From contig JADJGF010000001.1 of the NCBI GenBank assembly GCA_016708125.1, positions 3,742,001-3,806,000 of the forward strand: DNA of 64,000 nucleotides. The letters are read 5' to 3'. This DNA comes from Ignavibacteriota bacterium. GTDB taxonomy: Bacteria > Bacteroidota > Ignavibacteria > Ignavibacteriales > Melioribacteraceae. This document shows positions 35,001 to 44,032 of this stretch, in pieces (position 1 is the first letter of the stretch; each line of letters opens with the position of its first letter). Position numbers and translations under genes: made by a program. The notes below the pieces were generated by a model, which saw nothing but the letters and a program-made list of their open reading frames with translations, made no database searches and was not told where the DNA came from.

Positions 35001-35153
35001 AATACAATTAACGGAATTATTACTTAAACCATCTTTTACTTCTAATTTTTCAAATAAATAATTATTTTGCTGGCTTATTATTGTATTAAAAAGTAGTAAT
35101 AAAAAAAATGTAATTCGGAATATTGCAGTTTGCATCTTTATGATTATTTGCAA
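32007..35153 (-). CDS. Propeller-type sensor histidine kinase (HisKA_3 family)
   Basis: 1048 residues. A signal/anchor at the N-terminus (IFRITFFLLLLFNTIIS) is followed by many Reg_prop beta-propeller repeats (blades with GLSNNSVNCIFQDRQGFLWV, DNVGNLWIST, DKTGNIWIST), ending near 700. A Y_Y_Y domain (about 740-805, with FEFAALSF and YAYIMEGF), one transmembrane helix (about 817-838), a HisKA_3 dimerisation domain with FHDDTGG (His about 858) and a HATPase_c domain with NNIIKHA and LSDDGNGFD complete it. This is the architecture of Bacteroidota ligand-sensing kinases that often detect polymer breakdown products. It feeds the regulator at 31345. ATG at residue 1 or 7 could be the start. Confidence 0.93.
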   Translation of the reverse strand: MQIIIKMQTAIFRITFFLLLLFNTIISQQNNYLFEKLEVKDGLSNNSVNCIFQDRQGFLWVGTEYGLNRYDGYNFTQFIHNPNDSNSIGGFNIRDIEEDNVGNLWISTGNTLSLLAKENKFLGKFENFNQPTIWSIKQSKIFPDSIIWIPSKNGLKIFNKKRKTFSTFLLEENDSSYFRTDFLYSVLEDKFGRIWLTSANYKLTCITNPLSEKKIIKSFPDILKYTDKDFAYYSIFKFLEDSKSNIWIGSYGAGLIKIPAGKLNVKEFDYYHTDAELKNKVECNLISNSIIEDDEGIIWVSTDCNGIMKIDTETNKINYIKDDPTKQNRLGSNRITCLFFDKEGILWAGTKDNGIVKIIKDTPSFKYFESRFDNRKFINRVKFNAWSIKKSRKENLYWVGIDEGLLLVEKKGDRLINTSEFIFNKTNNANLNNLQIRDIYEDEDNTLLLATIGLGMIKLNPQSGEYTILSAKRDDPYFPPSNNIYCIEHDDKFLWLGLNNGSLTSLDLISNKFKEYPLPNTKSEQHFITTIKKSKLIQNSLWIGEWNFGLILFNTQKKTFKFYHNNSKYSESINENCITALYEDENNVIWLGTYGGGLIKCILTEVKESVPSVEYKRYDTNFGLNNEMVYGILKDKTGNIWISTNFGISKFNMATESFTNYTSSEGLPKEAFNLGATLSDDGILFFGGSDGIYYFKPVENCKIAAPNVVLTEFKIFGKSANKQFLKNNGIIQLSHNDDFFSFEFAALSFKNPTKNQYAYIMEGFHNYWINIGDKREAVFMNMEPGNYKFKVKASNSDGIWTNKILSMEVNINSPFWKTWWFYFLNILAIMIILFMIHKAILYRTIKIREELKSNLARNFHDDTGGIIASLKINSYNLLKSENQNKQIMLQQINKQTTQLSRTIKDMLFEIDPDKSSLTNLVIYIKNFSDSLFENRGIIFQIEGLEDNYDKIILPSEWKMNLLAIFKEGINNIIKHASDCKNVILKVEAKSKRITIQLSDDGNGFDKSINYDGNGLKNMNFRASKLNSKLDIFSKKGIGTTISFNAKLP

Positions 35154-35334
35154 TTAAAATAAAGTTTTTTAAATATATAAATAATTATATAAAAAGATTA
35201 CAATAACTGATTATTGCTTTATTAATTCTTATACAAATTTTAATTAAATCACTTTAAAAAAAATATTTTAGATTTTATTTTAGTTTGAAGTTGGAAATTC
35301 TGAATTGGAATAGAATTGTAGTAAGTCATAAATT

Positions 35335-35366
35335 AAAAAACTCCGAATTAATTTCGGAGTTTTTAG
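35335..35366 (-). terminator. Rho-independent terminator for the 35389-38464 operon
   Basis: AAAAACTCCGAA and TTTCGGAGTTTTT pair over 11-12 bases with a four-base loop and a T-run on the minus strand, just after the operon's last gene. The rest of 35154-35388 is AT-rich without genes. Confidence 0.85.
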
Positions 35367-35388
35367 TTTTAAATAATAATTTAACTTA

Positions 35389-36525
35389 TTATAGAGAAGT
35401 TCCTACTTTCAATCTCAAGTTTACAAAAATTGAAGTTACCCCAAATTTCCCATTATCTGTTTTTGAAAAAATTGCCGATGGTCCTAAAGCAAATGAGCTA
35501 AATCCCCAAGATTCCATAATTCTTTGAACTAAAATATCAATTAAATATTGCGGATTTCTAACTTCACTTTTGGGCATTGCATCTAATCTTAAATCAAATG
35601 TGCTTCCGGCAAGTGATAATTCCCTCCCGACAAATCCGAAATGCCATTCATCCAAAAACTTTGCCGCATAAAATTTACTTCTTGTTGATCCCATAAATCT
35701 TACAGGATATCGCAATTCATAGTTTAAATATGAACCTTTCATTATCAACGGTTTGTAATCAAATTTTGCGACAGAATCTTGCATCCTTAAATTATATGCT
35801 TCATCGCTTAATTCGTTGCTAACATTGTGATAACTTATTTCAAAAAAGTTACCAAACGGAACTACATAACCAACTTGAAATCCTTGAGTGCCATAAATAT
35901 TATTATGATTATTTACATCTTTCAATTTCGAAAACGCTTCAATAATTCCAAACATTCCAAATCTGAAACCCAAAATATGAAAGTTTGCTTCAACCAAATC
36001 TGTTTCCATAGGACCGGAATATGGCGTTCCTAATCCCATCGAAATTCCGATATCTTTTTTAATCGGCACACCAAATCTTTCGCCGCCAAATAATTGCAAA
36101 TATGGATTTACATAAGCCAGATCGGCACTTATTTGATATTTTGTTGGTGTATCAAAAATTTTATTGAATTTCATTTTGCTGAAAACATCAGTAAAAACTG
36201 TTGTATATGTAATGTTTTCTTGTAAATTAATTTTAAATGGATAAGTAATAATCCTTGCACGCAATTCTTCATTTAATGCCGCAAGCGGATAAATTCTACT
36301 TTTAATTTCTATCGTGTTATTTTTTGAATCGCGTAAATCAACAATTATTTCTGCTTTCGGATCCGGTGGATCAATAAATAAATTTTCTTGAATTTTAACA
36401 AATAAACTATCATCCAACGGTTCCATTTGGTAATACATTATTTGTTCTTCTTCATCTTGAGCAAAATTATAATTTACATTTACAAATGTTAAAATTAAAA
36501 GCAAAATTAGAGTAATTTTTTTCAT
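35389..36525 (-). CDS. Secreted outer-membrane-type protein, end of GldL/M-like operon
   Basis: 378 residues with a signal peptide (MKKITLILLLILTFVNVNYN then FA). The mature part is rich in alternating strands with aromatic ends (FHILGFRFGMFGII, GFQVGYVVPFGNFFEISYHN), like a beta-barrel of the outer membrane. No family is recognised with certainty. It is the last of three genes (37493-38464, 36540-37487, this one) with 14 and 5 bases between them. If the upstream genes are motor subunits as suspected, this would be an outer-membrane partner. Confidence 0.65.
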   Translation of the reverse strand: MKKITLILLLILTFVNVNYNFAQDEEEQIMYYQMEPLDDSLFVKIQENLFIDPPDPKAEIIVDLRDSKNNTIEIKSRIYPLAALNEELRARIITYPFKINLQENITYTTVFTDVFSKMKFNKIFDTPTKYQISADLAYVNPYLQLFGGERFGVPIKKDIGISMGLGTPYSGPMETDLVEANFHILGFRFGMFGIIEAFSKLKDVNNHNNIYGTQGFQVGYVVPFGNFFEISYHNVSNELSDEAYNLRMQDSVAKFDYKPLIMKGSYLNYELRYPVRFMGSTRSKFYAAKFLDEWHFGFVGRELSLAGSTFDLRLDAMPKSEVRNPQYLIDILVQRIMESWGFSSFALGPSAIFSKTDNGKFGVTSIFVNLRLKVGTSL

Positions 36526-36539
36526 GTCTATAATCTTAA

Positions 36540-37487
36540 TTATTTAGAAAATTCAGTAAAGTAAAAAGCTTCGCCTACTTCTGTTTTTTGTTTTGATTTT
36601 GTATCAAAAGCTGTGAAAAAGAAATTAGTTTTATAACGACCTTCAGAATCGATAAGCTGTTCGTTTCTGTCTGTCCAACTATTAAATTTATCTTCAGTTG
36701 ATGCAAGGTTTAGTGAAATATTATAAATCAAATTTCCCTTTTTATCTTTTTGCGGACCAGAAACAGTAATTGGTCCCGAATAAGTAACTTTTATTTGATC
36801 AATTTTTTCATCTTTAATTTCTACAGTATAACAAGTTGTTCTTTGCAATTCTTTTACGAAAATATCTCCCTTATCCATTTTGTTTGTAACTTTTTTAATA
36901 TCAACTTCCGGCGGAAGATTATTTTTAACTTTTATTCTATCAGATTGATTCGCGAATTTTACAACAATTTCATTTTGATTAGTTAACTCAAATTCTTTTT
37001 TAGATTTTGGTTCAACTTTTACTAATTCCGAATTATTTTTCGGATCAATTAATGTAACTGTATAATCGCCTTTATTTTCTGCAATGTTAGTTGAATATTG
37101 TAGAAATTCCATGCTTTTTGAAAATGGCGATGGGACTGTTTCTTCTTTTTTATTTTCGATTGGTACAGTTGGTTCAGGCAAAGGAGTTTCTTTTACTTTT
37201 TGAGAAAGTGATGCAACTTGATTATTTAGATTATTCAATTTTTCTTTAAGTACTTTATTTTCAGAAACAACGTCTTCATCAATTTCAATGTTTAATTTCA
37301 AGCCAAGTTTGCTTAATGAATCAACTACATTTATCAATGAATCACGGACACTTTTTGAAACAACATTTTCTTTTTTTACAACTTCGCCCAAATTTATTTC
37401 TGCGCCTTTTAAAGCCAAAACCGTAATTACAAAAATGTAAAGTACTTGGTAGATTACAAATTTTGCATCTCTGCTTCTTCTTACCAT
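36540..37487 (-). CDS. GldM-like membrane-anchored periplasmic protein
   Basis: 315 residues. A short cytoplasmic start (MVRRSRDAKF) and one membrane helix (VIYQVLYIFVITVLALKGAE) are followed by a coiled-coil and periplasmic beta domains. The helix region resembles the opening of GldM (a basic start, then a YLVxxAMLALNVSxE-like helix), and the plan of one TM followed by a helical stretch and repeated Ig-like periplasmic domains also fits. GldM of the type IX secretion system (usually about 500 residues) pairs with GldL to form the proton-driven motor. Here the partner gene is directly upstream. The match is by layout and helix style, not by strong sequence identity, so it is tentative. Confidence 0.5.
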   Translation of the reverse strand: MVRRSRDAKFVIYQVLYIFVITVLALKGAEINLGEVVKKENVVSKSVRDSLINVVDSLSKLGLKLNIEIDEDVVSENKVLKEKLNNLNNQVASLSQKVKETPLPEPTVPIENKKEETVPSPFSKSMEFLQYSTNIAENKGDYTVTLIDPKNNSELVKVEPKSKKEFELTNQNEIVVKFANQSDRIKVKNNLPPEVDIKKVTNKMDKGDIFVKELQRTTCYTVEIKDEKIDQIKVTYSGPITVSGPQKDKKGNLIYNISLNLASTEDKFNSWTDRNEQLIDSEGRYKTNFFFTAFDTKSKQKTEVGEAFYFTEFSK

Positions 37488-37492
37488 TTTGT

Positions 37493-38464
37493 TTACCTTT
37501 TATTTACAATTAGTTCGAGACTATTTAATGATTGCAAAACTTTATCACTATTTAAATTTGATGCCATAGAATCGATGGTTTGGCTCATTTGATTAATTGC
37601 CGTTAAATGTTTTCCGTTATTTTCCAAACTTGAATTGAGTTGCGTTGTAAGTTTGTTTAGAATATTAAAATTCTGATATGATTCAAAACTTAATGTTTTA
37701 ATTTTTTCTAATTCTTCACGAAGATTTTTTAGGTTTTCAATTGATAAATTATTTTCCGCAACTTTTGGTGAATTATTCTCTGATAATAATTTTATCAATT
37801 TATCAGTTTGCTTAACTTGTAGTTTTTGATAGAATTGTTCTTGAAAATCCGAAGCAACGTTAATTACTTTTTGAAATTTTACACCAATATAATCCAAAAC
37901 CGGTTCAAAAAGTTTTGCAATTGCTAATACAATTAATGATTTTATTTCAAAAGGGACTGATAATCCTAAAAATATTTCCGGACCTAATTTTATACTTACT
38001 AATAAAAATGCAGCTCCAATTAATGGAAGCGCAGTTGCGTAACCGTCAATCAAACTAATTGATGAAGAAATTATTCTATCTATATTTTCCCGCGGAGTTG
38101 TTGATCTAACGTGACTGAACAATCCTCTATATTCTTTTACTGCAATTGTAATAAAAAATAAATAACTAACCAACGGAAGCCACCAAAATTGTATTGGCTC
38201 AATTGTTTTTTCTGCTTGCTGCCAATCGGGATATAGAGATTTGGCAATATCTATAGTAATATTTCCTAAAATCGGCACAGAAGAAAGATCAATAAACATC
38301 GAAACCAATAAAACTACAAAAGAAAAAACCGCTGGTTTTATTAAAATAATTGGCGAAATATTTTTTAGATGATTTTCTTTTATTTGATGTATTTTTTCAG
38401 CTAAATATTGATCATCAAGAATATTTACTTTTCCACTATTTACTTGTTGTTGAGTTTCTGTCAT
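37493..38464 (-). CDS. Multi-helix membrane protein, GldL-like motor candidate
   Basis: 323 residues. Hydrophobic segments near 43-62, 92-108, 137-160 and 170-190, then a long cytoplasmic helical C-terminus (about 200-323) with coiled-coil pattern. GldL has two helices and a cytoplasmic tail; this protein is longer. It lies five bases upstream of the GldM-like gene and is the first gene of the operon. Alternatives are MotA/ExbB-like proton channels or an unrelated membrane protein. T9SS-tailed proteins in this window show that the host must have a T9SS motor somewhere. Confidence 0.45.
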   Translation of the reverse strand: MTETQQQVNSGKVNILDDQYLAEKIHQIKENHLKNISPIILIKPAVFSFVVLLVSMFIDLSSVPILGNITIDIAKSLYPDWQQAEKTIEPIQFWWLPLVSYLFFITIAVKEYRGLFSHVRSTTPRENIDRIISSSISLIDGYATALPLIGAAFLLVSIKLGPEIFLGLSVPFEIKSLIVLAIAKLFEPVLDYIGVKFQKVINVASDFQEQFYQKLQVKQTDKLIKLLSENNSPKVAENNLSIENLKNLREELEKIKTLSFESYQNFNILNKLTTQLNSSLENNGKHLTAINQMSQTIDSMASNLNSDKVLQSLNSLELIVNKR

Positions 38465-38859
38465 TTTATTTCCTATTTAAAAACTTAAACTTGTGATAAT
38501 AAACACATATTGTGCCACAAAGAATATTTTTTAAGATTGAAAAACCAAGTGTTGGTAAATATTTATTAAACAATGTCTTTTGATTTAATTTATTGGATAT
38601 TTTCACTTAAAAGGTAAAATGTAATTTGCTTAATTTTGATTTACATCACATTGTGGTTTTTTTTGAGACATGGTTTTATCCCAATTTTATAAATTATTCT
38701 TACTTTGTTACAAATGAATTTTCCAAAATAAAATTAATTTTTACTGTAAGAAGTAAAACTTACCTGTAAACATTTCTTTTAAATAATGTAGAAAACAGAT
38801 TTTCATTTTGTAATTTTCACAATAATATTTTATAAAATATTTTAGAAATAAGGGAAATT
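38465..38859. other. Divergent intergenic region, 395 bases
   Basis: AT-rich spacer between the leftward GldL-like operon and the rightward peptidase gene. It must hold both promoters. No dyad or RNA gene stands out. Confidence 0.5.
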
Positions 38860-41007
38860 ATGAAACCAAATATTTTAATAATTATAATATTTTTTGTTTT
38901 AAATTCTTTATTGGCTCAGAAGAAAAATTTAACAATTGAAAATGTAGTTTTCGATTCATATTCAAAATTAGCTCCAAAAACTTTAAAACAATTGGAGTGG
39001 ATTCCAAATACCAATAATGTAAGTTATATCGATGGAGATTCGGTTTTAGTTGAATTTAATACAAAAACAAATATTAAAAATAATTTGATTTATTTAAGTA
39101 AAATTAAAAAAATATTTAACAATTCTAAATTGGGTAATCAATTTTCAAAATTCCCAAATATTAAATGGATTGATTCAAAAACTTTTACATTTTGGAATAA
39201 AAATTATTTGGTTTCATTTAATTTGAAAAATAATTCGTTTAATATTTTGAATAAAATACCCGCTGAATCTGAAAATAGTGAAACAGCTCCAAATAATATT
39301 CTCACTGCTTTTACAATCGGAAATAATTTATTTGCTTCATTAGATTCTTCAAATTCAATTCAAATTACAAATGAAGAAAACAAAGAAATTGTAAGTGGAC
39401 AAACTGTAAGCCGTTCCGAATTTGGAATTAACGATGGAATATTTTGGTCGCCAAAAAGTAATTATTTAGCTTTCTATCAAAAAGATGAATCGAATGTTTC
39501 GAATTATCCTTTGGTTGAAATTGGCGAAACTCCGGCAAAATTAAAAAATATTAAATATCCAATGGCTGGACAAAATACAGAAATTGTAAAAGTTGGCGTT
39601 TATAATTTTAATACACAAAATACAATATGGCTTAATACCGGCGAACCTTTTGATCAATATTTAACAAACATTTCTTGGGATCCAACAGAAAAATATATTT
39701 TTATTTCACATTTAAATAGAGATCAAAATCATTTAAGATTAATAAAGTATGATGCTTTAACTGGAAAACAATTATTAACATTATTTGAAGAAAAAGACAA
39801 TGAATATGTTGAACCCGAAAATGAATTAACATTTTTACCAAATGATCCGACAAAATTTTTGTGGTTTTCCGAAAGAGATAATTGGCAGCATATTTATTTG
39901 TATGATATTAATGGAAAATTAATTAAACAAATCACTTCTGGAAATTGGGTTGTAAAAGAAATTTTAGGTTTTGATAAAAATTCCAATTCAGTATTTATTA
40001 TTGCTACAAAAGATTCACCAATTGAAGATAACGCTTATAAAGTAAATTTAAAGAGTGGAAAAATTTCGCGAATCACAAAAGAAAATGCAAATCATAAAGT
40101 GAAATACAATTCATTCAATAATAATTTTATTGACACATTTACAAATCTTGAAATTCCATCAATTTCTAATATAATAAATGAAGATGGAGAAATTATTTCT
40201 CAATTAAATAAAAGTGAAAATCCGATTTCTGATTTTGAAATAAGTAAGCCAAAAATATTTGCTCTAAAAGATAAAAATAACATTGATCTTTATTGCAGAA
40301 TAATTCTTCCAACTAATTTTGACGAAACAAAAAAATATCCCGTAATTGTTTACGTTTATGGCGGACCTCATGCACAATTGGTTACAAATAATTGGTATTA
40401 TGGCCGTTATGACTTTTGGTTTCAATATATGGCGCAAAAAGGCTACATAGTTTTCACGCTTGATAATAAAGGCTCTGCGAACAGAGGTTTGGAATTTGAA
40501 CAAGCGATATTTAGAAATTTAGGAACTGTTGAAATTGAAGATCAATTAGTTGGTATAAATTATTTGAAAAATCTAAATTATATTGATCAAGAAAGAATTG
40601 GAGTTTTTGGATGGAGTTACGGCGGATTTATGACAACCTCTTTAATTCTGAGAACAAATAATACGTTTAAAGTTGGAGTTGGCGGAGGCGCTGTAATTGA
40701 TTGGAAATTTTATGAAATTATGTACGGTGAAAGATATATGGATACTCCGGAAGCAAATCCCGAAGGTTACAAAAATTCTAGTTTGTTAAATTATGTGGAA
40801 AATTTAAATGGTAAACTTTTATTGGTTCACGGAACTTCCGATCCGACTGTAGTTTTGGAAAATACTTTGGAATTTGCTAAGAAAGCTGCAAACCTAAATA
40901 AACCTTTGGATTTTTATCCATACGTTGGGCACGGACACGGAGTTGGCGGAAAAGATGCACTTCACCTTTATACAAAAATTTCAAACTACTTTTTTGATAA
41001 TCTCTAA
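38860..41007 (+). CDS. S9-family prolyl/dipeptidyl peptidase (DPP-IV-like)
   Basis: 715 residues with a signal peptide (NILIIIIFFVLNSLLAQ), so it is periplasmic or secreted. The N-terminal two-thirds (about 30-470) is the DPPIV_N beta-propeller. The C-terminal alpha/beta-hydrolase domain has GWSYGGF (Ser about 586), HGTSDPTV (Asp about 661) and GHGHG (His about 691). The motif YVYGGPHAQLV is the DPP-IV oxyanion/Tyr segment. Such enzymes remove Xaa-Pro dipeptides from peptides. It stands alone, with a hairpin downstream at 41020-41039. Confidence 0.92.
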   Translation: MKPNILIIIIFFVLNSLLAQKKNLTIENVVFDSYSKLAPKTLKQLEWIPNTNNVSYIDGDSVLVEFNTKTNIKNNLIYLSKIKKIFNNSKLGNQFSKFPNIKWIDSKTFTFWNKNYLVSFNLKNNSFNILNKIPAESENSETAPNNILTAFTIGNNLFASLDSSNSIQITNEENKEIVSGQTVSRSEFGINDGIFWSPKSNYLAFYQKDESNVSNYPLVEIGETPAKLKNIKYPMAGQNTEIVKVGVYNFNTQNTIWLNTGEPFDQYLTNISWDPTEKYIFISHLNRDQNHLRLIKYDALTGKQLLTLFEEKDNEYVEPENELTFLPNDPTKFLWFSERDNWQHIYLYDINGKLIKQITSGNWVVKEILGFDKNSNSVFIIATKDSPIEDNAYKVNLKSGKISRITKENANHKVKYNSFNNNFIDTFTNLEIPSISNIINEDGEIISQLNKSENPISDFEISKPKIFALKDKNNIDLYCRIILPTNFDETKKYPVIVYVYGGPHAQLVTNNWYYGRYDFWFQYMAQKGYIVFTLDNKGSANRGLEFEQAIFRNLGTVEIEDQLVGINYLKNLNYIDQERIGVFGWSYGGFMTTSLILRTNNTFKVGVGGGAVIDWKFYEIMYGERYMDTPEANPEGYKNSSLLNYVENLNGKLLLVHGTSDPTVVLENTLEFAKKAANLNKPLDFYPYVGHGHGVGGKDALHLYTKISNYFFDNL

Positions 41008-41463
41008 AGTTAGAAATTGGCTCCGCCCTAAAGCGGAGCTAATTCCCCCATTACCCTTTGTTAAAATTTATTTAGTATCAAAAATAATTTTAGAAAGTTT
41101 TTCATTTTCTATTTACACAAATTATTTTTAATTATAATTTTCATAAGGCAAATTTAACTTTCACGTTTTATGCCAAAACTTTTAAATAAAATTTATAAAA
41201 TTAAATGTTGTTAAAATTTACGTTGAATATAATTTGTTATAATTTTTGTAAACTTTTTTTGCAACTAATTTTATTTACAAATGTTAAAAATATTCTCAAA
41301 AGGATATTTTTAAATTGATAGTTTCCAATTTTGAAACAATTTCAAAAACAAGCTTATTCAAATTATCGGACATTTTAACGAATATGAATTATAATTATAA
41401 AATTATTGCATTCACATGAATTCACCTTTAACTTTGTGTTAATAATTGATTGGAAAGCTGTAA
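41008..41463. other. Intergenic region with hairpin after the peptidase gene
   Basis: GCTCCGC and GCGGAGC (41020-41039) form a 7-bp stem without a long T-run, a weak terminator candidate for the peptidase. The remaining 420 bases are AT-rich; no gene is seen. Confidence 0.5.
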
Positions 41464-43800
41464 ATGATAAATGATACAAAATTAGTTTTATTTGAAAATT
41501 TAAATGTTCTCCAAAAATTTGCAAAACAAGGCAGCAAATCTTTTCCGGATGATTTATGTTTGTTTTTAAGTGATGAATTAAATCTCAAATCCGTTTATTT
41601 ATTCGAAGAAAATTCGGAAAATAACTTTGTACAAATTGGAAAAACTACAACTTTTGATGAACAAATAATTCCAAATTTTGTTAGTGTTAAAGAATATTCA
41701 AATTTTAAAAATGAATTAAACTTCACCGGAAATATTTTTAAAGAATGTTTAATTACAGTAAATGTTCAAAATGAAAATCTTCAATCGATAATTTTTAATT
41801 TGAATGAAAATAAATTTGGTATTCTAATTTTAGTTCATAAAATTCAGCCGGCTTTAGAAGATAGAAAGAAATTTTTTAATGTTGCTCAATTTGTGCAAAA
41901 TTGTTTTTCAACTTGGAAAAATTCCGAAAATATGAAATCTAACATTTTAAATTCAAATGATGATTTAATTCCAAAAACTATAAAAGGATTTCAGAAAGAA
42001 CTAAAAACCATAAACGGTTTATTGACTTTAGCTAAAGAAGAAAATTCAACAAACAGCATAAATAAATATTTGGATCAAATAAAAAACTCACATCAATTTA
42101 TTTCTTCTTCGCTTGAAGACTTAAACAATATTCTAAATTTATTAAACTCAAATGCTGATCAGTTAAAATCTAAATTCAACATTTCAAATTTCTTAGAAGA
42201 TTTAATAAAATCTAAAAATGCAGAATTACCGGATTCAAGATTTATACTAAATAATGTTGATCAAAAAGAAATTCATTTTGATGAAAAAGTTTTAAAATCA
42301 ATTTTAAATTCTGCTCTTAATTTTTCATTGGATTTATCACAAACAAATGAAGTTATATTAAATTCAGATTTCATTTCTGATAATAAAATTTATTTTAAAA
42401 TAATTGGTAAAAATGCAAAACTTGAAAAAAGTGAATTAATTCAACTTCAAACACCGTTTGGAAAACGTGAAGTGTTAAAAAAAACAAGCGGGTTATCGTT
42501 AAACTTGTTAGCTCAAACTATTGATTTTGTTGATGGATCTCTCAAATTAAATATTGAAGAAAATAATTTTATAATAAATATAACATTGCCGTTCCAAGCA
42601 GAAATTCAAAAATCAATTCATGAAATCTTAATGGAAAATAATAAATCGAACAAAGATAAAATTCTTGTTATAGAAAGCGATCAAGCTTCATCAGCACTTT
42701 TAAATAATTATTTATCAAAATGGAATTATCAAACTGAAATTGTAAACTCCGGAGATTTTGCAATAAAACTTCTTCAGCAAAATAAATATGTTGCGGTAAT
42801 TTTAAACATAGAGCAAGGAAATGAAAACAGTTTAGAAATTCTTCAAAAAATTAAGAACAATAAATTTACACGTAATACTCCGGTAATTGTTTTTTCAATG
42901 GAAGCAGAAAAAGAAAAAGTTTATTTAATGGGTGCAGTTGAATATTTAGTTAAACCAATAAATTATAATAATCTTGTAGAAATTTTAACGAGTTATAAAT
43001 TGAGAAGAAACTCAACCGTACTTTGTGTTGATGATGATCAGCCGACTTTGAAATTGGTTCAGCAAGCTGTGCAAACCGCCGGATTTAATGTTATTGCAGA
43101 ATATAGACCGGAATTAGTTCTCGATTTAATTATAGATAAAGATTTAGATTTAGCAATTGTTGATTTGGATATGCCGAAGTTAAACGGTTTTGATTTGATT
43201 AAACAAATTAAATCACACGGAAAATTTGATAAACTCCCAATAATTATTTATACCGGAAAAGAAGATTATCAGCAAGATTTACAAAAAATTGACGGAATGT
43301 TTGTCGATTTACTCGATAAAAAAAGTACAAGTTTGAATGAACTTGAAAATGCAATTTCTGCAATGATAAATAATATTGAAGAAACTAAATCAATTGAAGA
43401 AGTAAAAGAGAAAAGCGATTCACCAACAATTTTAATGGCTGAAGATTATAAACATTCTCAAATAATTGTAACCAGACTTTTGAAAAAAAGCGGATTTGAA
43501 AATGTAATTGTTGTTGAAAATGGCGAAGAAGCTTTAAATATTTGTAAAAAAGAAAAAATAGATTTAATCCTTATGGATATGCAAATGCCGGTAATGAATG
43601 GCTTTGAAGCAACTCAAAAAATTAGAGAAATTGAAGAATATGTAGATACTCCAATTATTGCATTAACGGCTTTTGCAATGAAAGGCGATCGCGAAAAATG
43701 TTTGGAAGCCGGCGCTACAGATTATATTCCAAAACCAATTGACAGCAAAGAATTTATTGAAAAAGTAAAGTATTATACTCAAATAAAAATTGAGAATTAA
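41464..43800 (+). CDS. Hybrid signalling protein: degenerate kinase core with three receiver domains
   Basis: 778 residues, cytoplasmic. Residues 1-150 are GAF-like, 170-380 resemble a histidine-kinase dimerisation and ATPase region, but the phospho-accepting His is not present (FQKELKTINGLL) and the N-box is weak (SILNSALNFSL). Three receiver domains follow: 398-515 (ILVIES…, acceptor position is Asn in VILNIEQG), 517-635 (VLCVDDD…, Asp in IVDLDMP) and 654-775 (ILMAEDY…, Asp in LMDMQMP, Lys in YIPKPI). So one receiver appears inactive and two can be phosphorylated. It has no partner kinase nearby. Output could be protein interaction, as no DNA-binding domain is present. Confidence 0.82.
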   Translation: MINDTKLVLFENLNVLQKFAKQGSKSFPDDLCLFLSDELNLKSVYLFEENSENNFVQIGKTTTFDEQIIPNFVSVKEYSNFKNELNFTGNIFKECLITVNVQNENLQSIIFNLNENKFGILILVHKIQPALEDRKKFFNVAQFVQNCFSTWKNSENMKSNILNSNDDLIPKTIKGFQKELKTINGLLTLAKEENSTNSINKYLDQIKNSHQFISSSLEDLNNILNLLNSNADQLKSKFNISNFLEDLIKSKNAELPDSRFILNNVDQKEIHFDEKVLKSILNSALNFSLDLSQTNEVILNSDFISDNKIYFKIIGKNAKLEKSELIQLQTPFGKREVLKKTSGLSLNLLAQTIDFVDGSLKLNIEENNFIINITLPFQAEIQKSIHEILMENNKSNKDKILVIESDQASSALLNNYLSKWNYQTEIVNSGDFAIKLLQQNKYVAVILNIEQGNENSLEILQKIKNNKFTRNTPVIVFSMEAEKEKVYLMGAVEYLVKPINYNNLVEILTSYKLRRNSTVLCVDDDQPTLKLVQQAVQTAGFNVIAEYRPELVLDLIIDKDLDLAIVDLDMPKLNGFDLIKQIKSHGKFDKLPIIIYTGKEDYQQDLQKIDGMFVDLLDKKSTSLNELENAISAMINNIEETKSIEEVKEKSDSPTILMAEDYKHSQIIVTRLLKKSGFENVIVVENGEEALNICKKEKIDLILMDMQMPVMNGFEATQKIREIEEYVDTPIIALTAFAMKGDREKCLEAGATDYIPKPIDSKEFIEKVKYYTQIKIEN

Positions 43801-43852
43801 TAAATTTTTAATTCGATAATTTTTAAAAACTTCTGGAAAATTAAAGGTACTT

Positions 43853-43914
43853 CTCATTCTCACGAAAGTGGGAATCCAGAGAATTCAATAGATTCCCGTT
43901 TTCACGGGAATGAC
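43853..43914. repeat. Pair of small hairpins, REP-like element
   Basis: ATTCTCACGAAAGTGGGAAT and ATTCCCGTTTTCACGGGAAT are two adjacent, related stem-loops. GC-rich stems in an AT-rich spacer look like a dispersed palindromic repeat of the chromosome. It may also end transcription after the hybrid gene. Confidence 0.6.
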
Positions 43915-44032
43915 ATTTTGAATATTTCAGAAGACTCTTTTATAAACAATCCTTAATTTTTGCTGAAATTCAATTCAAAGAAATCCACAAAAAATTCTTA
44001 TATTTCAATCCAAAATTTTATTAATTAAACAA

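Noticed and set aside
35285..35527. Plus-strand 80-codon ORF across the terminator at 35335
   Set aside because: It runs through a strong terminator hairpin and opposite the end of the secreted-protein gene; no start signal.
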